From contig CAYQEC010000006.1 of assembly GCA_964416425.1 (NCBI GenBank), positions 37,209 through 101,208 on the forward strand: a stretch of 64,000 nt of DNA, in the 5' to 3' direction. Below are positions 8,215 to 17,604 of this stretch, in pieces. Source of the DNA: CAYQEC01 sp964416425 (GTDB taxonomy: Bacteria > Actinomycetota > Acidimicrobiia > Spongiisociales > UBA5794). The position numbers were made by a program, and so were the translations under genes. The number at the start of each line of letters is the position of its first letter. Position 1 is the stretch's first letter. Under the pieces are notes generated by a model, which saw only the letters and a list, made by a program, of their open reading frames with translations, made no database searches and had not been told where the DNA came from.

Positions 8215-8220
8215 TAGGCT
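8215..8220 (+). promoter_or_regulatory. -10 box (TAGGCT) for purine nucleoside phosphorylase
   Basis: A CCCTAGGCTGACC element 33 nt before ATG 8254, with a GCGGGAGAG ribosome site between them. Same TAnnnT pattern as other genes here. Confidence 0.35.
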
Positions 8221-8253
8221 GACCGCTGCGGGGCTGACACAGCGGGAGAGTCC

Positions 8254-9087
8254 ATGACGTACGAGCTCCTTCAGGATGCCGCTCGCACCATCGCGGCACG
8301 CACCGGGGTCGAACGACATCATGCCGCGGTGGTCCTCGGATCCGGCCTGAGCGACTACGCGGCCACGTTGCCGGCCGCCGTCGCCGTCCCCTACACCGAC
8401 ATCCCCCACTTCCCGCAACCCCAGGTGGCGGGCCACGCCGGAACCATGTTCTCGGTGGAGGTCGGCGGGGTGCCGGTCCTGCTCTTCGCCGGGAGGGTCC
8501 ACACCTACGAGGGATGGGACCTCTCCGAGGTGGTGTTCGGGGTCCGGGCGGCGGCGATGGCGGGATGCCACACGGTGCTCCTCACCAACGCCGCCGGCTG
8601 CATCGGCGAGGACATCACGGTCGGCGACCTGGTGACGATCCGGGACCATCTCAACTTCACCTCCCGCAACCCGCTGCTCGGCGTCAACGACGACCGGCTC
8701 GGGCCCCGCTTCCCGGATCTCACCGACGCCTACGACGCCGGGCTGCGACGCCGCATCGCCGCCGTCTGCGGGCGACTCGGGCGCCCCTACAAGGAGGGCG
8801 TCTACGCCTGGTTCCTGGGACCGAGCTACGAGACGCCGGCGGAGATCGAGATGGTGCGCCGCATGGGGGGCAACCTGGTGGGGATGTCGACCGTGCCGGA
8901 GGTGATCGCCCTCCGCCACATGGGGGTGCGGGTGGCGGCGATCTCGCTGGCGACCAACTACGCCGCCGGCATCACCGACACCGAGCTGTCGCATGCCGAG
9001 GTGACCGCCACCGCGGCCGCCGCCAAGGAGGGCTTCACCGCCCTCGTCGACGCCCTGCTCCCGATCCTCGTCGAGGAGCCTGACTGA
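8254..9087 (+). CDS. Purine-nucleoside phosphorylase (trimeric type)
   Basis: Phosphorolysis of (deoxy)guanosine and inosine to base and sugar-1-phosphate. The 277-residue protein has the phosphate loop VVLGSGLSDYA, FAGRVHTYEG, GPSYETPAEI, the family signature around MSTVPEVIALRHMGVRV and the base-contacting ATNYAAGI. These mark the trimeric PNP/MTAP family (PunA/PNP class I) rather than hexameric DeoD. Its position behind the pyrimidine enzyme makes a nucleoside catabolism unit. Confidence 0.94.
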   Translation: MTYELLQDAARTIAARTGVERHHAAVVLGSGLSDYAATLPAAVAVPYTDIPHFPQPQVAGHAGTMFSVEVGGVPVLLFAGRVHTYEGWDLSEVVFGVRAAAMAGCHTVLLTNAAGCIGEDITVGDLVTIRDHLNFTSRNPLLGVNDDRLGPRFPDLTDAYDAGLRRRIAAVCGRLGRPYKEGVYAWFLGPSYETPAEIEMVRRMGGNLVGMSTVPEVIALRHMGVRVAAISLATNYAAGITDTELSHAEVTATAAAAKEGFTALVDALLPILVEEPD

Positions 9088-9115
9088 GCACGCCACCGTC
9101 CCCCACCCGATTCCG

Positions 9116-9121
9116 TAACAT
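9116..9121 (+). promoter_or_regulatory. -10 box (TAACAT) for etfBA
   Basis: CCG-TAACAT lies 33 nt upstream of the etfB ATG, with GTGAGGAGTGACC as ribosome site. No other promoter is apparent for the pair. Confidence 0.35.
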
Positions 9122-9154
9122 CCGGAGGGCATCCGTCGTGAGGAGTGACCACCC

Positions 9155-9919
9155 ATGAAGATCGCCGTCTGCGTCAAGCAGATCCCGGATCCGGCGACCC
9201 CCTACGAGCTGGATCCGGACACCCACTTCGTCGTCCGGCCCGACGACCAGGTGCTCGACGACACCGACCGCTACGGGGTCGAGATCGGCCTCCGCCTCGC
9301 CGAGGCCGCCGGCGACGGTTCCACCGTGACCCTGGTCTCGATGTCACCAGCCGGCAACCTGCAGGGCATCCGCCAGGCGTTGGCGATGGGCGCCGATCGG
9401 GCGGTCGTCATCGACGACGACACACTGCGGGGAGCCGACTCGCTGCTCACCGCCAAGGTGCTGGCGGCGGCGCTGCGGCGGGAAGAAACCGATCTGGTGA
9501 TCGCCGGCACCGAATCCACCGACGGCTACAGCGGCGTCGTGCCGCAGCAGGTCGCCGAGCTGCTGGGGGTGCCGTCGCTGACCTTCGCCCGGGAGGTGGA
9601 GGTGGACGGCGAGACGTTGCGGATCCACCGCCAGACCCAGGCCGGCTACGACGTGGTGGAGACCTCGTTGCCGGCGGTGCTGTCGGTGACCTCCGGCGTG
9701 GTCGAGCCCCGCTACCCCACCTTCAAGGGGATCATGGACGCCAAGCGCAAGCCGATCGACACCCTGAGTTGTGGTGACCTCGGCATCGTGCCCGCCGTTC
9801 AGCAGGAGATCCGTTCCGTCGAGCCGGTGCCGGCCCGCCAGGCCGGCGAGATCGTCGAGGACGACGGCGAAGCCTACCTCCGCATCCTGGCCCTGCTCGA
9901 GCAAGTGAAGGTGATCTGA
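9155..9919 (+). CDS. etfB: Electron transfer flavoprotein beta subunit
   Basis: EtfB pairs with EtfA to pass electrons from acyl-CoA and other dehydrogenases to the quinone pool. The 254-residue product starts MKIAVCVKQIPDP and has the nucleotide-binding core with GTESTDGYSGVVPQQVAELLGVP, typical of EtfB. The stop is directly followed by the etfA ATG. No acyl-CoA dehydrogenase or ETF-quinone oxidoreductase is encoded in the window. Confidence 0.95.
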   Translation: MKIAVCVKQIPDPATPYELDPDTHFVVRPDDQVLDDTDRYGVEIGLRLAEAAGDGSTVTLVSMSPAGNLQGIRQALAMGADRAVVIDDDTLRGADSLLTAKVLAAALRREETDLVIAGTESTDGYSGVVPQQVAELLGVPSLTFAREVEVDGETLRIHRQTQAGYDVVETSLPAVLSVTSGVVEPRYPTFKGIMDAKRKPIDTLSCGDLGIVPAVQQEIRSVEPVPARQAGEIVEDDGEAYLRILALLEQVKVI

Positions 9920-10873
9920 ATGAGGATCTGGGTCTTCTCCGAAGAGAGCGACGGGCAGGCCGGCGCGGCGGCGCTGGAGGCGCTCACCAAGGCCCGCGAC
10001 TGGGGCGAGACGGCCGCCTTCCACATCGGCCCCGGCAGCGACGAGGTGTTCGCCGCCCTCGGCGCCCACGGGGCGACCAAGGTGTACCACCTCGACGTGG
10101 GCGACACCCTGCCCGGGGCGGTGACCGCCGCCGCCCTCGCCGAGGTGGCGGGGTCCGAGCCGCCCGACCTGATCCTGTTCGGCGCCGGGAGCACCGGGCG
10201 CGACGTGGCGGGGCGGCTCTCGGCCCGCCTCGACCGGGGGGTGCTCTGCAACGCCCTCGACGTCGACCCCGGCAGTGGCACGGTCCTGGTCACGAGCGAG
10301 ATCCTGGGCGGCACCACCCGGGTGATGACCGCCGCCACCGGAGGTGTCCCGGTGCTGGTGGTGCTGCGCCCCAAGGCGTTCGCCGCCGAGCCGGGCGGCG
10401 ACGCGACCCCCGAGGTGATCCCGGTGGCCGTCCCCGAGGTGGGGCACGCCGCGGCGGCCGTAGTGCGGGAGCGGCACGTCGCCCCCAGCGAAGGCCCCGA
10501 CCTGGAGGCGGCCGACGTGGTCGTCGCCGGCGGGCGGGGCATGGGCGACGCCGAGCGCTTCGGCGCCATCGGCGAGCTGGCCGGGCTGCTCGGCGGCGCC
10601 GTCGGCGCCACCCGGGCGGTGGTCGACGCCGGCTGGGTGCCCTACGCCCTCCAGGTGGGCCAGACCGGCAAGACGGTGAAACCGTCGGTGTACCTCGCCT
10701 GCGGCATCAGCGGCGCCATGCAGCACCTGGTGGGCATGAAGGACTCCTCCACGATCATCGCCGTCAACAAGGACCCGGACGCCCCCATCTTCGGGGTGGC
10801 CGACCTCGGCGTCGTCGGCGACGTGCACAAGGTGATCCCGGCGCTGATCGAGGCGCTGCGGGCCCGCGGCTGA
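9920..10873 (+). CDS. etfA: Electron transfer flavoprotein alpha subunit
   Basis: FAD-binding partner of EtfB. The 317 residues include the C-terminal FAD domain: GRGMGDAERF, then VGQTGKTVKPSVYLACGISG, STIIAVNKDPDAPIF and the final DLGVVGDVHKVIPALIE. No extra ferredoxin domain, so this is the ordinary heterodimeric ETF rather than a bifurcating FixAB form. It is convergent with the serpin gene, 9 bp away, without an obvious terminator. Confidence 0.96.
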   Translation: MRIWVFSEESDGQAGAAALEALTKARDWGETAAFHIGPGSDEVFAALGAHGATKVYHLDVGDTLPGAVTAAALAEVAGSEPPDLILFGAGSTGRDVAGRLSARLDRGVLCNALDVDPGSGTVLVTSEILGGTTRVMTAATGGVPVLVVLRPKAFAAEPGGDATPEVIPVAVPEVGHAAAAVVRERHVAPSEGPDLEAADVVVAGGRGMGDAERFGAIGELAGLLGGAVGATRAVVDAGWVPYALQVGQTGKTVKPSVYLACGISGAMQHLVGMKDSSTIIAVNKDPDAPIFGVADLGVVGDVHKVIPALIEALRARG

Positions 10874-10882
10874 CGGACGGGC

Positions 10883-12232
10883 TCAGCGGGGATCCGTCAC
10901 CTGGCCCATGAAGAGGATCTCCCCGGTGGAGTCGTGACGGATGAAGAACAGGAACGGCCGGTCGACGGCGATCGGGATCGGCGTGCCGCCGCCCGAGGTC
11001 ATCTGGGCCATCACCGCGGTGGCGGCAGCGGCTTCGGTGCCCGCCTCGTCGACCGCGATGAACGCCTCATGGATCACGTGCCCGACGAATAGCTCCCGCC
11101 GCTCGGTCATCCCGGTGAAGTCGGCGCCGCCGGGGCCGAAGGCCGCCACCATCCCCAGTTCCTGAAGTGCCTCGTTGAGGTCGAGCTGGGTCCGGAACTC
11201 GAAACGCGGCATCGTCAGGTTCACGCGCCGGACCTGCTCGGTGGCGGCGATCGCCGCCAGGTCCGACGGCCCGAGACCGGCTGCCACCTCTTCGAAACGT
11301 CCCTCGTCGGGCACGACGAGCAGCATCGAGGCGCCTCCCTCGTACGGGAGCCGCATCGCAAGGTAGCCGTCGCCGGTGGCGACGAAGAGGTGGGTGTTGC
11401 GGAGGGCCATCATCGGCACGGTCACCTCGGTCCCGTCGAGCAGGGTGAACGTCCCGTCGGCCGTCGCCTCGGGATCGAAGGGGATCCACCAGCTCGCCTT
11501 GAACCAGATGGCGTTCACCAGCACCAGGCGGGTGGCCTCGTCCACGATGCCGCGGGGCAGCAGATCGGCGATGCGTCCTGCCGTCTGTTGCTCCACCCAG
11601 TCGTTGATGGCGAGCCGGGCCGCCTCGGCGTCACCGGCGAAGTCGGCGAGCCGCATCCCGGCGTCGTAGTCGCGGGCGAGCAACTCGAGGAATTCTTCGA
11701 GGAACGGGTACCCGGCCTGGCCCCACAGGGAGTTGGCAACCCGGATGTTGAATGGATCGCCGTCGTCCCCGGGCCTCTCGGGGGCGCCGGCCGTGATCCT
11801 CAGGTCCAGCTCGTTGCGGGCGGCGTGTACCCGCTCATCGGCCAGCCTGAGGTCGAGCACGTCCCGCATCTCGGCGGCGGTCTCGCCTCGGGCGCCCGCG
11901 TAGGTCATAGTGAGGGCGGAGGCGATGCTGTAGGGGGAGAGCACCACGTTGCCGCCGCCGGCGGCGGCCTTCCCGAACAGGTCGAAGGCGAACTCGGCAT
12001 TCCCCGCCAACAGGTCCGCCAGCTCGGCATCGGTGACGTCGGTGGCGACGGAGTGCTCGACGTCGGCGCGGGCCAGCTCGCCGTTGGCGGGAAGCGGGCC
12101 GGGGAGGGTGGACGGGGTGACGTTGCGGGCTTCGGTCGTGGAGGTCACCGCCCCGTCGCCCCCTGCGAAGCCGCAGGCGGCGAGCAGGGTGATCCCAACG
12201 GCGAGCCACGCCACACGGCGCCCGGTGCTCAT
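10883..12232 (-). CDS. Serpin-family protease inhibitor, lipoprotein
   Basis: A 449-residue exported serpin. The N-terminus has a signal with lipobox LLAAC, a Thr-rich linker, then a full serpin domain: NVVLSPYSIASALTMTYAGA, VLVNAIWFKASW and the C-terminal VDRPFLFFIRH. The reactive-centre hinge VDEAGTEAAAATAV has the small residues expected of an inhibitory serpin. Counting from the hinge, P1 falls near Met-Thr of MAQMTSGGG, so the target may be an elastase- or chymotrypsin-like protease (inference). ATG 12232 was chosen because the signal peptide starts there. Confidence 0.93.
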   Translation of the reverse strand: MSTGRRVAWLAVGITLLAACGFAGGDGAVTSTTEARNVTPSTLPGPLPANGELARADVEHSVATDVTDAELADLLAGNAEFAFDLFGKAAAGGGNVVLSPYSIASALTMTYAGARGETAAEMRDVLDLRLADERVHAARNELDLRITAGAPERPGDDGDPFNIRVANSLWGQAGYPFLEEFLELLARDYDAGMRLADFAGDAEAARLAINDWVEQQTAGRIADLLPRGIVDEATRLVLVNAIWFKASWWIPFDPEATADGTFTLLDGTEVTVPMMALRNTHLFVATGDGYLAMRLPYEGGASMLLVVPDEGRFEEVAAGLGPSDLAAIAATEQVRRVNLTMPRFEFRTQLDLNEALQELGMVAAFGPGGADFTGMTERRELFVGHVIHEAFIAVDEAGTEAAAATAVMAQMTSGGGTPIPIAVDRPFLFFIRHDSTGEILFMGQVTDPR

Positions 12233-12651
12233 GCCGTTGAGACGCTTCCCGGCCGAAACTGGTTCCGGAACATCTTCCAGACAGGATACGCCCACAAAGA
12301 GCGGGCCGGTGCCCCCTGGCACCGGCCCGTCGATTCGCCCCCGACTCCGATCTGGGAGGAGGCGGCCCCCGCCCCGTCTCAGGCGAGGAGCCGGTGGCGT
12401 CCGATTCGCCACGGCGTGGCGACGCTGCAGCGGATCGGGTTCCCCGGTGAGCGGAGCGGCTCCGGGAGGAGACCGGAGAGCTGATACACCGAGGTTGCGG
12501 TCGCCGTCTCCACCACGGACGGCTCCGATCGACCGAGACCGTGCCCGCAGACCCCGGCAACCTCCCCCGGAAGTCGCCTCGATCTGGGTTCACGGCCGTG
12601 GTGTTCGGACATACCGCCGCTATCGGCGCGCCCCCGGAAACCCTTGAGGAT
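12233..12651. other. Intergenic region between serpin and cdd
   Basis: About 419 bp with no gene I can support. It holds an 11-bp perfect inverted repeat (12303-12328) and a TATCCT -10-like box on the minus strand (12283-12288) for the serpin gene. A 77-codon minus-strand frame (12379-12612) has no recognisable family, no ribosome site and several rare Arg codons. Confidence 0.6.
12303..12328 (-). terminator. Strong GC hairpin upstream of serpin
   Basis: GGGCCGGTGCC, a four-base loop, and GGCACCGGCCC form a perfect 11-bp stem. On the minus strand it is followed by CGCTCTTTG, only weakly U-rich. It most likely ends the smc-ftsY-cdd transcript before the serpin promoter; a regulatory leader element is the alternative. 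Confidence 0.45.
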
Positions 12652-13068
12652 TCAGGCCTCGGTGGCGCCTTCTCCGAGCACGCCGGGGGCGAAGGCGTGG
12701 GGCAACAGCTCTTCGAGACGGCAGACGGCCACCCCACCGTCCGGGTCCTGGACCACCACGGTCTCCACCCCGAACTCACCCATGAGCTGCCGGCAGTTCC
12801 CGCACGGATAGCACTCCGGGCTGTCGAGGCCCGCCACCGCCACCGTGTCGAGCTTGCGGACCCCGGCGGCCACCGCCGAGCTGATGGCGTTGCCCTCGGC
12901 GCAGATGGTCGAACCGAAGGCGACGTTCTCCACGTTGACGCCGCTGAAGCGGCGCCCGTCGGCGGCCACCACCACCGCCCCCACCCGGTAGCCGGAATAG
13001 GGGGCGTAGGCCTGTTCGGCCGCCGCCTTGGCCGCGGCGTGCAGCTCCTCCGGGGTGGGCCCGCTCAT
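12652..13068 (-). CDS. cdd: Cytidine deaminase
   Basis: Zinc enzyme deaminating (deoxy)cytidine to (deoxy)uridine. The 138-residue protein has YAPYSGYRVGAVV, the catalytic TICAEGNAI (C-A-E) and the zinc ligands PCGNCRQ. This is the small tetrameric type. Its ATG overlaps the ftsY stop as ATGA, so it is translationally coupled to ftsY. The frame is open far upstream, but family alignment fixes the start here. Confidence 0.95.
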   Translation of the reverse strand: MSGPTPEELHAAAKAAAEQAYAPYSGYRVGAVVVAADGRRFSGVNVENVAFGSTICAEGNAISSAVAAGVRKLDTVAVAGLDSPECYPCGNCRQLMGEFGVETVVVQDPDGGVAVCRLEELLPHAFAPGVLGEGATEA

Positions 13069-14096
13069 GGGCCGAGCAGCGCATCCACGAACGCTGCGGG
13101 ATCGAAAGGCATCAAGTCGTCCACTCCTTCGCCGACGCCGATGTACTTCACCGGGATTCTCAGCTCCTGCTCCACCGCCACCACCACGCCGCCGCGGGCG
13201 GTGCCGTCGAGCTTGGTCAACACGATACCGGTCACCCCCACCGACTCGGTGAAGGTCCGGGCCTGGGCGACCGCGTTCTGCCCGGTGGTGGCGTCCAGCA
13301 CCAGCAACACCTCGGCGAGGCCGCCGGCCTCCCGCCGCAACACCCGCGCCACCTTCCCCAGCTCGGCCATGAGGTTGACCTTGTTCTGGAGCCGCCCGGC
13401 GGTGTCGACGATGAGCACGTCGATGCCCCGGGCCCGCGACGCCTGGTAGGCGTCGAAGGCGACCGAGGCGGGGTCCGCCCCCGCCTGCCCGGTCACGATG
13501 TCGACCCCGGCCCGTTCCGCCCAACTCCGCAACTGCTGGTCGGCGGCGGCCCGGAAGGTGTCGGCCGCTCCCAGCAGCACCTGCTTGCCGCGGCTCCGGA
13601 GCTGGGAGGCGAGCTTGCCGATGGTGGTGGTCTTGCCGCTGCCGTTGACGCCCACCACCAGCATCACCGCAGGCTTCCCCCCCGTCTCCACGCCACGTTC
13701 CCGGGCATGGAGCATCCCGATCAGCTCCTCCTCGAGCAGGCGCCGGGCATGCTCCCCGTCGTCGGGTTGGCGGCTCCGTACCGATGCCACCAGCGAGGCT
13801 GCGGTGGCGACGCCGAGGTCGACCGCCACCAGGGAATCCTCGAGATCGGCCCAGAAGTCGTCGTCGAGCCCGGCCCGCCCCAGTACGGCGCCGAGCCGGT
13901 CGGCCAGCGCCTTGCGCGACTTGCCGAGCCGGGACCGCAGGCCGGCCGCCGGTGCCGGCGCCTCGGTCGCGGCCACCGGGCCCGGTTCCACCGTGATACG
14001 GGGGGGCAGCGCCCCACCGCGGCGGCGTCGCAGGACGACGAGGGCCGCCAGCAGCAGCACTGCGACCACGACCACGACGATGATCACTCGGTTCAT
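13065..14096 (-). CDS. ftsY: Signal recognition particle receptor FtsY
   Basis: Membrane-associated GTPase that receives Ffh-ribosome complexes. The 343 residues start with a transmembrane helix (about 4-22) followed by RRRR. The N and G domains follow, with GVNGSGKTTTIGKLA (P-loop about 149-156), ADTFRAAA, DTAGRLQNK and TKLDGTARGG. The true N-terminal TM helix and short linker are the actinobacterial form rather than the long acidic A domain of E. coli. It lies 18 bp after smc, the usual smc-ftsY arrangement. Confidence 0.97.
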   Translation of the reverse strand: MNRVIIVVVVVAVLLLAALVVLRRRRGGALPPRITVEPGPVAATEAPAPAAGLRSRLGKSRKALADRLGAVLGRAGLDDDFWADLEDSLVAVDLGVATAASLVASVRSRQPDDGEHARRLLEEELIGMLHARERGVETGGKPAVMLVVGVNGSGKTTTIGKLASQLRSRGKQVLLGAADTFRAAADQQLRSWAERAGVDIVTGQAGADPASVAFDAYQASRARGIDVLIVDTAGRLQNKVNLMAELGKVARVLRREAGGLAEVLLVLDATTGQNAVAQARTFTESVGVTGIVLTKLDGTARGGVVVAVEQELRIPVKYIGVGEGVDDLMPFDPAAFVDALLGP

Positions 14097-14114
14097 GCCA
14101 CGTTCCTCGCCCGC

Positions 14115-17100
14115 TCAGACGGCCGGTTCGTGGATGCGCTTGGCCAGCACCTGCGACGACGCCCCCGGCTCCATCGTGACGCCGTAGAGGATATCGGCCG
14201 CCTCCATGGTCTGCGGCTGGTGGGTGATGATCACGAGCTGGGCGGAGCGCTGCAGAGTCTCCACCAGGCGGAGGAACCGCCGCAGGTTGGCGTCGTCGAG
14301 GGCGGCCTCCACCTCGTCGAGCACGTAGAAGGGGCTGGGGCGGGCCCGGAACACCGCGAACAGGAACGCCAGCGCCGCCAGCGACCGCTCCCCGCCCGAC
14401 AGCAGGCTGAGGCGCCCCACCTTCTTGCCGAGCGGCTGGGCCTCGATCTCGACTCCCGATTCGAGGGGACGGTCCGGGTCGGTGAGTCGGAGCCGGCCCC
14501 GCCCGCCCGGGAACACCAGGGAGAAGTGCTCGGCGAACAGGATGGAGATCTCTTCGAAGGCGGCGACGAACAGCACCGCCATCTCGTCGTCGAGCGCCCT
14601 GATCACCTTGCGCAGCTCGCGCCGGGACTCCTCCAGGTCGGCGAGCTGGGCCTGCAACGTCTCCACCTCGGCGGCCAGCTCCCGGTACTCGGCGGCGGCG
14701 AGGGGGTTGATCGGCCCCATGCGGCGCAGCTGCGCTTCGAGAGTCGCCAGCCGCTCTCGCGGGTCCTCGCCGTCTCCCAGCTCCGGTTCGGGCGCCGCCA
14801 GCGCCTCGTCTTCGGCGGCGTCGGCGTCGCGCCGCAGGCCTTCGGCCACCGCCTCGTCACGGACCCGCAGCTCGGCGAGCTCGACGGCGATCTTCCCGGC
14901 CCGGTCCTTGGCTGCGGTGAGGGCGGCGTCCAGTTCCTCCTGGCGGTCGAGGGCGGCGGTGAGCCGCTCGTCGGCGAGTCCCGCCTCCTCCCGCAGCTCC
15001 CGCTGGCGCCGCCGCAGCTCGGTGACGTGGCCGCGGACGACGGCCAGTGCCCGTTGCGCCTCGTCCTCGATGGCGTGCAGCTCCGCCACCGCCGCCGGGT
15101 CGCCGGGGGCGGTCTCCAGCGCCTCCATGCCGGCGATGACGGTGGCGCGCCGGTGTTCCAGCAGCCGGCGGCGTTCCCGAGCACCGGCGAGGGCGGCAGC
15201 GGCCTCTTCCCGCAGCCGCCGCGCCTCGTCCCGGCGCCGCGCCACGCCCTCGCGGCGCCGGTTGAGGGCCTCCCACGCTTCCTGGCGAACCTGTTCCTCC
15301 CCCTCGAACTCCTCGAGCCGGCTCCGCAGGTCGGCGAGGCGTTCCTCCCGTGCCGCGGTGGCGGTTCCGAGACCGCCCGCCCGCTCGTCGAGACGGGCCC
15401 GCTCGTCCTCCCCCGCCCCCCGGGCCCGGCCGTTGAGGGCCAGCGCCTCGGTGTGGCCGGCGAGCCGGGCCTCCAGCTCCTCGAGCCGCTCCAGCGCCTC
15501 CCGCTCGGTGGAGCTGGCCTCGTCGAAGGCGCGGCGGGCGCTGTGATGGCGGCTGGCGGAGCGGGCGAGGTCACGGTCGGCGATCTCGACCCCGATCCGG
15601 GCCGCTTCGAGGGCGGCGGGCCCGGCCCCGTCGGGATCGGCGAGGTACATGCCGGCACGGGAGATGACGTCGCCTTCCGGAGTGACGGCACGCAGCTCGG
15701 GATGTCGCTCCACCAGGGCCCATCCGGCCGACCAGCCCTCCACCAGCACCACGTCGCCGAGGAGCCGGGCCGCCAGCCCGCGGTCGGCGCCGGGGCCGAG
15801 GCGATCGACGAGGGCTTCGGCCCCGAGATCGTCCGGCGGCGGCGCGGCACCCGGCCCGTCGGGATCGGGGAGCACGAAGGCGAGGCCGCCGAGTCCGCCC
15901 GACTTGAGGTCGCCGACGAGGTCGTGGAGCTCGCCGCGTCCCGAGGCGAGCAGGGCGTGGCGCCATTCCCCGAGGGCGCCGTCGACGGCGGCGGCGATGT
16001 CGGCGGGGACGTCGAGCCGCTCCACCACCGATCCCGTCACCACCGCGGCGGCACGAGCGGTGGCGAGGGCCTCGGGATCGCCGAGCCCGGCGAGGGCTGC
16101 CTCCACCGCTTCGAGGCGGGCGGCTCCTCGTTCCCGGGCCAGCTCGTCACGGCGCAGCCGCTCCTCGGCCTGCTCCAGCTCGTCGCGGCTGTGCTCGCTG
16201 ACCTGATGGGCCGTGGCGTGGGCGGCCTGGGCCCGGCCCACGTCGGCGTCGGTCTGCTGGATCTCGGTGACGAGGTGCGAGGCCTGGGTGGCCTCTTCGG
16301 CGAGGCGCGCCTCGACCACCTCGCGGCGCCGCTGCAGGGCGTCGGCTTCACGGCGGTCGCGCTCGGCGGCGGTCTCGAGGGCTCGCAGGTCGCCCCGCAG
16401 GGTGGCCACCACGCCTTCGGCGGGGAGCTGGGCCTGCTCGGCGAGGGAGCGTTCCTCGTCCTCGAGGGCGGTGAGAGCCGCTTCGCGTCGTTCCGCCTCG
16501 GCGGCGGCGCTCCGTTCCTCGGCGACGCAGCGCTCGATCTCGGCGACGATGGCGACACTCTCCTCCTCCAGGTCGTGGCGGCGCTCCCCGGCGCCGCGAC
16601 GACGGCTCTCGAAGGAGTAGCGGCGCTCCCGCGCCACCAGGACGATGCGGTGGTAACGCTCGGCAACGGTCTCGAGGCGGGCGGCGGCGGCAGTGTCACG
16701 TTCCAGGGCATGCCCCACCTCACCCGCCGCCCGGCGCAGGTCGCCCAGGTCGGCGGCGAGGCCGCGCCGCTCCTCGTCGTGGGCGCCGATCGTCTCGGCC
16801 AGGATCGCCTGCTCGGCGCTGTCGACCGCGAGCCGGCTGCGCAAGGTCCGCAACTGCTCGCCTCCCAGCCAGAGGCGGAGGGAGCGGATCTCGGCCCGCA
16901 CCCCCTCGTGGCGCTCGGCGGCGTTGGCTTGACGCTTGAGGGGACGGAGGTGGCGGCGCTGCTCCTCCAGGATGTCGGTGAGGCGGGTGACGTCGAGGTC
17001 GGTCTGCTCCAGGCGCCGGATCGACCGATCGCGGCGCCCCCGGTGCTTGGTGATCCCGGCGGACTCCTCGATGACGGCCCGGTGCTCGTCGGCCCGGGCG

Positions 17101-17552
17101 CTGAGGATCGTCCCGATCTGGCCCTGACCCACCAGGACGTGCTGATGGCGGCCCACCCCGCCGTCCGACAGCAGCTCGTGCAGGTCGAGCAGGCGGCACG
17201 GGGTGCCGTTGAGGGCGTACTCGGAGGTCCCGTCCCGGTAGAGGCGGCGGGTCATGGTGATCTCGTTGAGGTCGAGGGGGAGGAACCGGTCGCCGTTGTC
17301 GAAGGTCACCACCACCTCGGCCCGGTTCAGCGGGGGCCGGGTGGCGGTCCCGGCGAAGATGACGTCCTCCATCTTCTCGGTGCGGAGCGTGCTGGTGGCC
17401 TGGGTGCCCATCACCCAGGCGAGGGCGTCGAGCAGGTTCGACTTGCCCGAGCCGTTGGGGCCTACCACCACGGTGACCCCGGCCTCAAAATCGAGGCGGG
17501 TGCGGTCCGCAAAGGACTTGAACCCCGCGAGGGACAGCGTCTTCAGGTACAC
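14115..17552 (-). CDS. smc: Chromosome segregation protein SMC
   Basis: Structural maintenance of chromosomes ATPase, core of the bacterial condensin. The 1145 residues contain N-terminal Walker A GPNGSGKS (about 31-38), Q-loop region VLVGQGQIGTILSA, two long coiled coils around a hinge (about 490-650), signature LSLLSGGERSLAALA and Walker B FYVLDEVEAALDD. GTG 17552 gives the standard VYLKTLSLAGFKSF start; a TTG at 17558 is only 3 nt from the probable -10 box. scpA/scpB are not in the window. Confidence 0.97.
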   Translation of the reverse strand: MYLKTLSLAGFKSFADRTRLDFEAGVTVVVGPNGSGKSNLLDALAWVMGTQATSTLRTEKMEDVIFAGTATRPPLNRAEVVVTFDNGDRFLPLDLNEITMTRRLYRDGTSEYALNGTPCRLLDLHELLSDGGVGRHQHVLVGQGQIGTILSARADEHRAVIEESAGITKHRGRRDRSIRRLEQTDLDVTRLTDILEEQRRHLRPLKRQANAAERHEGVRAEIRSLRLWLGGEQLRTLRSRLAVDSAEQAILAETIGAHDEERRGLAADLGDLRRAAGEVGHALERDTAAAARLETVAERYHRIVLVARERRYSFESRRRGAGERRHDLEEESVAIVAEIERCVAEERSAAAEAERREAALTALEDEERSLAEQAQLPAEGVVATLRGDLRALETAAERDRREADALQRRREVVEARLAEEATQASHLVTEIQQTDADVGRAQAAHATAHQVSEHSRDELEQAEERLRRDELARERGAARLEAVEAALAGLGDPEALATARAAAVVTGSVVERLDVPADIAAAVDGALGEWRHALLASGRGELHDLVGDLKSGGLGGLAFVLPDPDGPGAAPPPDDLGAEALVDRLGPGADRGLAARLLGDVVLVEGWSAGWALVERHPELRAVTPEGDVISRAGMYLADPDGAGPAALEAARIGVEIADRDLARSASRHHSARRAFDEASSTEREALERLEELEARLAGHTEALALNGRARGAGEDERARLDERAGGLGTATAAREERLADLRSRLEEFEGEEQVRQEAWEALNRRREGVARRRDEARRLREEAAAALAGARERRRLLEHRRATVIAGMEALETAPGDPAAVAELHAIEDEAQRALAVVRGHVTELRRRQRELREEAGLADERLTAALDRQEELDAALTAAKDRAGKIAVELAELRVRDEAVAEGLRRDADAAEDEALAAPEPELGDGEDPRERLATLEAQLRRMGPINPLAAAEYRELAAEVETLQAQLADLEESRRELRKVIRALDDEMAVLFVAAFEEISILFAEHFSLVFPGGRGRLRLTDPDRPLESGVEIEAQPLGKKVGRLSLLSGGERSLAALAFLFAVFRARPSPFYVLDEVEAALDDANLRRFLRLVETLQRSAQLVIITHQPQTMEAADILYGVTMEPGASSQVLAKRIHEPAV

Positions 17553-17561
17553 GGCCAATGG

Positions 17562-17567
17562 AGCTTA
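17562..17567 (-). promoter_or_regulatory. -10 box (TAAGCT) for smc
   Basis: TTGG-TAAGCT lies 9 nt before GTG 17552, giving a leaderless or nearly leaderless smc mRNA. The same TAAGCT sits 7 nt before the membrane-protein start at 29862. Confidence 0.4.
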
Positions 17568-17604
17568 CCAACGAACTACATCGTTGGGATTCGTTTGAGA
17601 GGCC

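Noticed and set aside
12379..12612. 77-codon minus-strand ORF between serpin and cdd
   Set aside because: No ribosome site, no recognisable motif, several rare Arg codons; could be real but cannot be supported.
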